Positions 59,522 through 64,000 of a stretch of DNA of 64,000 nt are shown piece by piece; the first letter of the stretch is position 1, and every line of letters starts with the position of its first letter. Under the pieces are notes generated by a model that was not told the DNA's origin, searched no databases, and saw only the letters and a program-made list of their open reading frames with translations. Source of the DNA: Paenibacillus zeisoli (GTDB taxonomy: Bacteria; Bacillota; Bacilli; Paenibacillales; Paenibacillaceae); the NCBI RefSeq assembly GCF_003994465.1, contig NZ_RZNX01000003.1, positions 401,283-465,282 on the forward strand, read 5' to 3'. The translations under genes were made by a program, and so were the position numbers.

Positions 59522-61363
59522 TTAGCGAATATACCTGCCACTCAACTCGCTTGCCTTGCCAAGCAGTCCCTCCTCTTGCGCTTTGTTTATAGCGTCATCC
59601 CTGTTATTGACCCCAAGCTTTGAATAGAGGATCGATACATAGTTACGAATCGTACCTTCCGAGAGGATCATGTTGGCAGCAATAGTTTTATAACGGAGTC
59701 CCTGAAAAAGCTGCTCCAATATGTCCAACTCGCGTCTTGTTAATCCGTACGGATTAGATCCTACAGATCCTCCCCCCTCCTTTAGACGCAGGCTTTGCTG
59801 CTTCATCTCCTCAAACACCTGTTCCGCGATTTCTTGTGTAATAGACGTCCCCCCCATATGAATGAGCCGGATTGTTTCTATTAACTCTTTTGGCAGGATC
59901 GACTTCAACAAATAGCCGACTGCTCCGTTCTGAAGAGAAGTCACCGCTTGTTCTACCTCACTGAAGGTGCTCATCATAATAACTCGAAGATCAGGCCACT
60001 TTTCCTTTATCACTTTCAAAGCTTTGATACCATCCATTTCGGGCATACGAACATCCATTAAAATGACATCCGGATCTACTTGTTCGCACAAGTCGATTGC
60101 GGCTTTCCCATTCTCCGCCGTACCTACAATCTGCAAGTCCTCTTGTTCATCCAGTATCATCTTAAGGCTGTCTACAATCAACTGTTGATCATCTACGAGC
60201 ACAATCCGAATCTTGCTCTGCAAATTTTCATGTCTTGGCACGGTACACAGGACGAGAGTCCCTTCATTAGGATCAGAATGGATAGACATCTGGCCTGACA
60301 GCTCTAACATCCTCTCCTTCATTGTAGAAAGTCCGAAGCCTGGTAGAAGCTGTTCAGCGCCTTTTCCATTATCCTCAATTTGAATCCTCAATTGCTTACT
60401 TTCGAAGTGTAGTTGAACCTGAATGAATGTTGCTTGTCCGTGACGCGCCGCATTCGTTAAAGCTTCCTGAAGACAGCGGTACAGCGCCAGTTTAATTTGA
60501 TTGGGCACGGAATACTCATCACCCATTGTACGAAACTTAACTTCTATGCCCGTTGTATCCTGAAATTTGTTCACCAGCTTTTGCAGCGATGAGGTAAAAG
60601 ACGCATGGAGGCTGGGCATCGACATCTGATGCAGATGTTTCCGAACCTCATCAAGCCCATTGCGCGAAGAGTCCAGGAGGGCGTCCAATCGCACCAAGTG
60701 ATCGCCAGTGACGGCTGGACGTAACGACTCCATCCCCATAATAATGGAAGTCAGTGTATGGCCGATCGTATCATGCAGCTCCTTCGAAAGCCGGTTACGT
60801 TCTTCGATTAACGTCATCTGCTCGATTTGGACCACGTGTTGCCCCAGAATACGATTTTGCTCCCGAATGATCCTGCCTTGGTTATGAGCGAGAATAGCTA
60901 ATTGAAAAGCATAGCCTAATGTAAAAACGATCCCGTAGTTCAACATGACATTAAAGAGGATTTCCGTCCAATCCTTGCCGGTTACGGTGCAGACGATAAA
61001 CGGTACGACCCCAATAGACAAAAACGCTGTCCATCGAGAGGACTTGTTAATGCTTAATAAGCCGATAACAAAGCCAATCGGGATAAACCCCCATACATTA
61101 GATAAAGAATACAGGTTTAAGAAAATAACGAAGCCACCCGATAAAACAATCTCTGAGATCAAATACCATCGCCGATTAAATTGTTGAATCAAGAACGGTA
61201 TAGAGAAAGGAAGAAAGGAAAGCGCAATAGAGGCCCAAAGAGGCATTGGCAATTCATTCGTATAATTCCTGCACAAACCGATAACTTGCGTGATCCACCA
61301 TCCGATACGTATACCAAATACGACCCAATCCGGCCACGACCAGCGTATCATCATTGATTTCAT
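59522..61363 (-). CDS. Fused NarX-type histidine kinase and NarL/LuxR response regulator
   Basis: A 613-residue one-piece two-component system. Residues 1-165 hold five or six membrane helices; 'ERNRLSKELHDTIGHTLTS' carries the phospho-His (197) of HisKA_3; the ATPase has 'NGKGAEQLLPGFGLSTMKERM' in part (331-350). From about 385 a full receiver follows ('IRIVLVDDQQLIVDSL', phospho-Asp 437 in 'VILMDVRMPEMDG', Lys 487), then a LuxR HTH ('LTRRELDILEQLFQGLRYKT' in part, 541-600). The two are normally separate proteins. ATG 61363 follows GAGG. It lies beside an esterase lipoprotein and a CPBP protease. Confidence 0.88.
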   Translation of the reverse strand: MKSMMIRWSWPDWVVFGIRIGWWITQVIGLCRNYTNELPMPLWASIALSFLPFSIPFLIQQFNRRWYLISEIVLSGGFVIFLNLYSLSNVWGFIPIGFVIGLLSINKSSRWTAFLSIGVVPFIVCTVTGKDWTEILFNVMLNYGIVFTLGYAFQLAILAHNQGRIIREQNRILGQHVVQIEQMTLIEERNRLSKELHDTIGHTLTSIIMGMESLRPAVTGDHLVRLDALLDSSRNGLDEVRKHLHQMSMPSLHASFTSSLQKLVNKFQDTTGIEVKFRTMGDEYSVPNQIKLALYRCLQEALTNAARHGQATFIQVQLHFESKQLRIQIEDNGKGAEQLLPGFGLSTMKERMLELSGQMSIHSDPNEGTLVLCTVPRHENLQSKIRIVLVDDQQLIVDSLKMILDEQEDLQIVGTAENGKAAIDLCEQVDPDVILMDVRMPEMDGIKALKVIKEKWPDLRVIMMSTFSEVEQAVTSLQNGAVGYLLKSILPKELIETIRLIHMGGTSITQEIAEQVFEEMKQQSLRLKEGGGSVGSNPYGLTRRELDILEQLFQGLRYKTIAANMILSEGTIRNYVSILYSKLGVNNRDDAINKAQEEGLLGKASELSGRYIR

Positions 61364-61428
61364 AGACTACCTCAATCCTTCACCTGATTGTTGTCAGATT
61401 ATACCATATCCTGTTCCCTTAAGAAGAG

Positions 61429-61462
61429 CAATCCCTGTCCCGGTTGCCCAAGAAAGGGATTG
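61429..61462 (-). terminator. Terminator of the esterase-family gene
   Basis: CAATCCCT/AGGGATTG arms 12 bases after the stop codon at 61474; the loop is long and the T-run short (CTCTTCTT). Confidence 0.55.
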
Positions 61463-61473
61463 TCGTCATGCTC

Positions 61474-62820
61474 TTACTTCATATGGGACGGGCTTGTTGT
61501 GCGAATATGGAAAACAATGTCGAACTGCTCTAACAGGGATGCTTCAAAGTAAACCGGTTCGTTCGGAACAAGTTGTCCCCCAAGGCTCAGCAACGGCTGC
61601 TTCTCTTTGACCCATTGATCAGCCTGTCCCTTAAGATGGCGATTATCCAACAAGAACATATCATATGGGACTTTTCCAAGCGTATCATTGATACTGTTCA
61701 CATTCTGTGGAATCGTTTCTGCCTTAATCTTGCCCGAAGCGACATCACTGAATAAGGTAAACTGGCCCTCCGTCGTGGTGCTGCCAACGACGACATAATC
61801 ATCACCTAAACGTCCCTTCAAAAATTTTCCTGATCCATCAGGGTAGAGATTTTTATCGATAATGCCTTTGGCTACGTGGATATTGTGTGCCCATAATATC
61901 GATTTACCGCCTAATACCTCCTGGACCCATATTAAATGATCGGCCATAAATTGTTCATGCAGCTTCAACATACTTGGATAGTCACTAGGCACCAACATGG
62001 TTGTGAAGTTCTCTATCGCCTTCGCTGTTGCTTTCGCCCAGACCAACTCAGATGAATCTTTCTCTGTATTTGCCTGTTTGGTCTTGCCATCGAGCAATCG
62101 GACCACGTTCTCAGCGTTGGACTTGAACTTTTCTTTCGCTTCTGGAGTCAGCTTCATATAATCAAGCAAGCTTCCAGTGACAGCCGGCATATCTTTATAA
62201 TTTTTCTCCACTTCTGCCAGTGCATCAGGCTGATGCTTCTTCACATAATCTAACACTTGATTATAGGTATTCTGATCCATCCCCCTCAAGTCAAGCCCGA
62301 TAAATTGGATCTTCTTCTTGTTTAATGGATCAGCATTATAATCCTTCATCCAATTTAGCATGGCTATAATTTCCTCATTCGGATACAAGAGTTTCAGAAA
62401 TTTTCTCGGATTTCCTTTTCCTGTTTGGATGTATTCATTCAGCTTTAAACCGTCTCCCCAATCCAATTCTATTCCGAAATTCGTAAAGCCCATCTGGGTG
62501 ACCATATATTTCACAAGGCGAAATTTCATGGTGAAGATTTCGGAGCTTCCGTGCGTATTCTCCCCCAATCCCACGTAATGGGCACTCCCAATCATGTTCT
62601 TAAACGGCTTTAGATCATCGAATGGTTGTGTCGGGTCTATCGTCTTCAACGGCTTTACCTGTGATTCAATCGATTTGACGATATTATTCTCGACCGGTTG
62701 TGCTGATTGGACGACTTCTACTGGTCGAGCTCCCTTGTCCCCGGCGCATCCTGCTGTTAGCATGGCTGCACTAACCAAGGCAACCATTCCACTGTACATC
62801 TTTTTCTTATTCATCTTCAT
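61474..62820 (-). CDS. Erythromycin-esterase-family lipoprotein
   Basis: A 448-residue exported lipoprotein with lipobox TAGC (Cys about 24) and the erythromycin-esterase domain: 'VGLGENTHGSSEIF' (conserved Glu, His), 'FGIELDWGDG' and 'ILWAHNIHVAKGIID' (His pair). Cytoplasmic Ere enzymes open macrolide lactones; lipoprotein members are of unknown substrate, and outside location makes classical macrolide resistance less certain. ATG 62820 has GGTGG upstream; GTG 62829 is alternative. It is on the same strand as the kinase-regulator fusion downstream and divergent from the CPBP gene. Confidence 0.88.
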   Translation of the reverse strand: MKMNKKKMYSGMVALVSAAMLTAGCAGDKGARPVEVVQSAQPVENNIVKSIESQVKPLKTIDPTQPFDDLKPFKNMIGSAHYVGLGENTHGSSEIFTMKFRLVKYMVTQMGFTNFGIELDWGDGLKLNEYIQTGKGNPRKFLKLLYPNEEIIAMLNWMKDYNADPLNKKKIQFIGLDLRGMDQNTYNQVLDYVKKHQPDALAEVEKNYKDMPAVTGSLLDYMKLTPEAKEKFKSNAENVVRLLDGKTKQANTEKDSSELVWAKATAKAIENFTTMLVPSDYPSMLKLHEQFMADHLIWVQEVLGGKSILWAHNIHVAKGIIDKNLYPDGSGKFLKGRLGDDYVVVGSTTTEGQFTLFSDVASGKIKAETIPQNVNSINDTLGKVPYDMFLLDNRHLKGQADQWVKEKQPLLSLGGQLVPNEPVYFEASLLEQFDIVFHIRTTSPSHMK

Positions 62821-62948
62821 CGTTTCCACCCCACCCGAATTATTTAAGCAAGATTGATCTGCAAGCTAACCCCATGCATCAATTGCTATAATCCGATAGT
62901 CACTTATGCACCATCACTTTTCATAGTAACAAACTGTCATGAATTTTT

Positions 62949-62977
62949 TTGACATGCATCACGAGAATTGAATTACA
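62949..62977 (+). promoter_or_regulatory. Possible promoter of the CPBP protease gene
   Basis: A perfect -35 (TTGACA, 62949-62954) is followed after 17 bases by the weak -10 ATTACA (62972-62977), 125 bases upstream of the start codon. Confidence 0.35.
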
Positions 62978-63100
62978 TTTCCTCACTATCGGAGATGACA
63001 ACCCTTAAATGATAATGGTTTCATCGAATCGATAACAGAGAAGGGGAGATATCAATCGCTTCGACCTGCTAACTAATTCATTAGAAAGGAAGAATTTTTA

Positions 63101-63994
63101 ATGAGATCGAACACATCAACACCACGAACCGAGGATCGAGTCCAGCGTGCCAGAACAGGACTTCGGCTCTACCTAGGCATCTTATTCATCATTAGTATTA
63201 TCCTGAATATATTAGTAATCATGACTAAAAGCATCCCGCTTATCGTGGTGTACATGTTTACACCCGCACTGTCTTCCATTCTAGCGCGCATCCTACTGCG
63301 TGAGGGAATTAAAGACGTATCATTCAGTATTAACCATACGAAAATATGGAAAGGCATTGGATTAGCCCTGCTATTGCCTATGGTCATCTGTGGGATCACT
63401 TACTCCATTGCCTGGCTTAGCGGACTGGCTGTGTTTCAACTTCCTCAAGGGGGTACGTTAGAACCGGTCTATCATTTACTTGGACTGCAGTATCTACCGA
63501 CACCGCTGCACTTCGTTTTAATAGTCGTTGTGACTGGAATCTTAGGAAGCATGATCAACTTGATCCCGGTTATGGGGGAAGAACTCGGCTGGAGAGGTTA
63601 TATGCTCACACGGTTGGTCGAGGCCAAAGTTAAGCGCCCCATTCTTATTAGCGGATTAATCTGGGCAACGTGGCACGTTCTAATCGTGATTGTCGGTCTA
63701 TACGCCGCAGGATCGTCTATCATTCTTTCCGTGCTTGGCATCTACCTATGTATCGTGCCATTCAGCTTTATTACCGCCCGTTTGCGATTAATCACAGGCA
63801 GCGTCTGGCCTTCAGTCATCATTCATGCCACATGGAATGCCACTATTCAAGGGCCTTTCACACGTGCAACTACAGGATATCAATCTGAGATTTGGATCGG
63901 AGAATCCGGCCTGATTACCGCTCTGATTATCTTGATTATTGCAATCATTACTTCCCGAGCAACGATGCGCGGGCATAAACCATTAAATAATTGA
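63101..63994 (+). CDS. CPBP-family intramembrane metalloprotease
   Basis: A 297-residue membrane protein with about eight helices. The Abi/CaaX protease signature is complete: 'MGEELGWRGYML' (EExxxR), 'LIWATWHVL' (first catalytic His) and 'VIIHATWNA' (second His with Asn). Bacterial members process or protect against peptides and serve bacteriocin immunity or surface-protein work. ATG 63101 follows GAAAGGAAG. It is divergent from the esterase-family lipoprotein and close to the fused two-component protein, which may control it. It ends just inside the window. Confidence 0.9.
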   Translation: MRSNTSTPRTEDRVQRARTGLRLYLGILFIISIILNILVIMTKSIPLIVVYMFTPALSSILARILLREGIKDVSFSINHTKIWKGIGLALLLPMVICGITYSIAWLSGLAVFQLPQGGTLEPVYHLLGLQYLPTPLHFVLIVVVTGILGSMINLIPVMGEELGWRGYMLTRLVEAKVKRPILISGLIWATWHVLIVIVGLYAAGSSIILSVLGIYLCIVPFSFITARLRLITGSVWPSVIIHATWNATIQGPFTRATTGYQSEIWIGESGLITALIILIIAIITSRATMRGHKPLNN

Positions 63995-64000
63995 TTTACC

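Overview
The window looks like chromosome of a spore-forming, low-to-mid GC member of the Bacillota, most likely Paenibacillus or a close relative. The basis is strong AAGGAGG-type ribosome sites, many TTG and GTG starts, ATP-less LplB/YtcP-type sugar transporters, a YheC/YheD spore-coat ATP-grasp protein, a multi-PAS sporulation-type kinase, stalk-domain secreted proteins, and AraC regulators next to glycosidases. No rRNA, tRNA, insertion sequence, prophage or CRISPR array was seen.

Layout. 1-5400: a truncated ArsR-type regulator facing a flavin-reductase-like gene, a small Cys-rich gene under a perfect Fnr-type palindrome, msrA, an AraC regulator divergent from a sugar isomerase/dehydrogenase pair, and a TetR remnant. 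5449-14000: a secreted protein with a paralogue at 20 kb, then a fructan/sucrose locus (ROK fructokinase, GH32, binding lipoprotein, two permeases) divergent from its LacI regulator. 14-23 kb: P450, threonine-aldolase-like lyase, uridine kinase, a secreted propeller protein, an SDR behind a cre-like site, the second secreted paralogue, a GT2 synthase and a small HTH protein. 23-29 kb: an orphan paaK-like/sbnA/sbnB cassette for L-2,3-diaminopropionate, divergent from a YheC/D ATP-grasp gene and followed by an acyl-CoA dehydrogenase. 29-39 kb: a DUF3995 protein with a nested start, an AbrB/Doc toxin-antitoxin pair, ECF sigma with DUF4179 anti-sigma, LytTR with DUF3021, a TPR-SUKH protein, two large unknown proteins separated from it by degenerate ~40-bp tandem repeats, and a retropepsin-like/small-protein pair.

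39-53 kb: stalk-domain protein, Crp/Fnr regulator with an AhpD-like protein, FAD oxidoreductase, RCC1-stalk secreted protein, VOC protein, a decayed stretch, a four-PAS histidine kinase, alpha-galactosidase with divergent AraC regulator, and a DUF2306 membrane protein. 51.7-53.8 kb: an arsRBC operon. 53.9-64 kb: an uncharacterised HhH plus PD-(D/E)xK-like protein, lgt, a globin-coupled chemoreceptor that seems to lack the heme-ligating histidine, a deleted YetF gene, a UDG-like protein, an HD hydrolase, a one-piece histidine kinase/response regulator, an erythromycin-esterase-family lipoprotein and a CPBP membrane protease.

The most interesting items are the stand-alone diaminopropionate cassette, the HhH-nuclease protein, the fused kinase-regulator beside a resistance-type esterase and CPBP protease, the His-less globin sensor, the Fnr-box Cys-rich gene, and several readable gene remnants (TetR, YetF, SDR tail). 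All family assignments are from reading sequence and memory; no searches were run.
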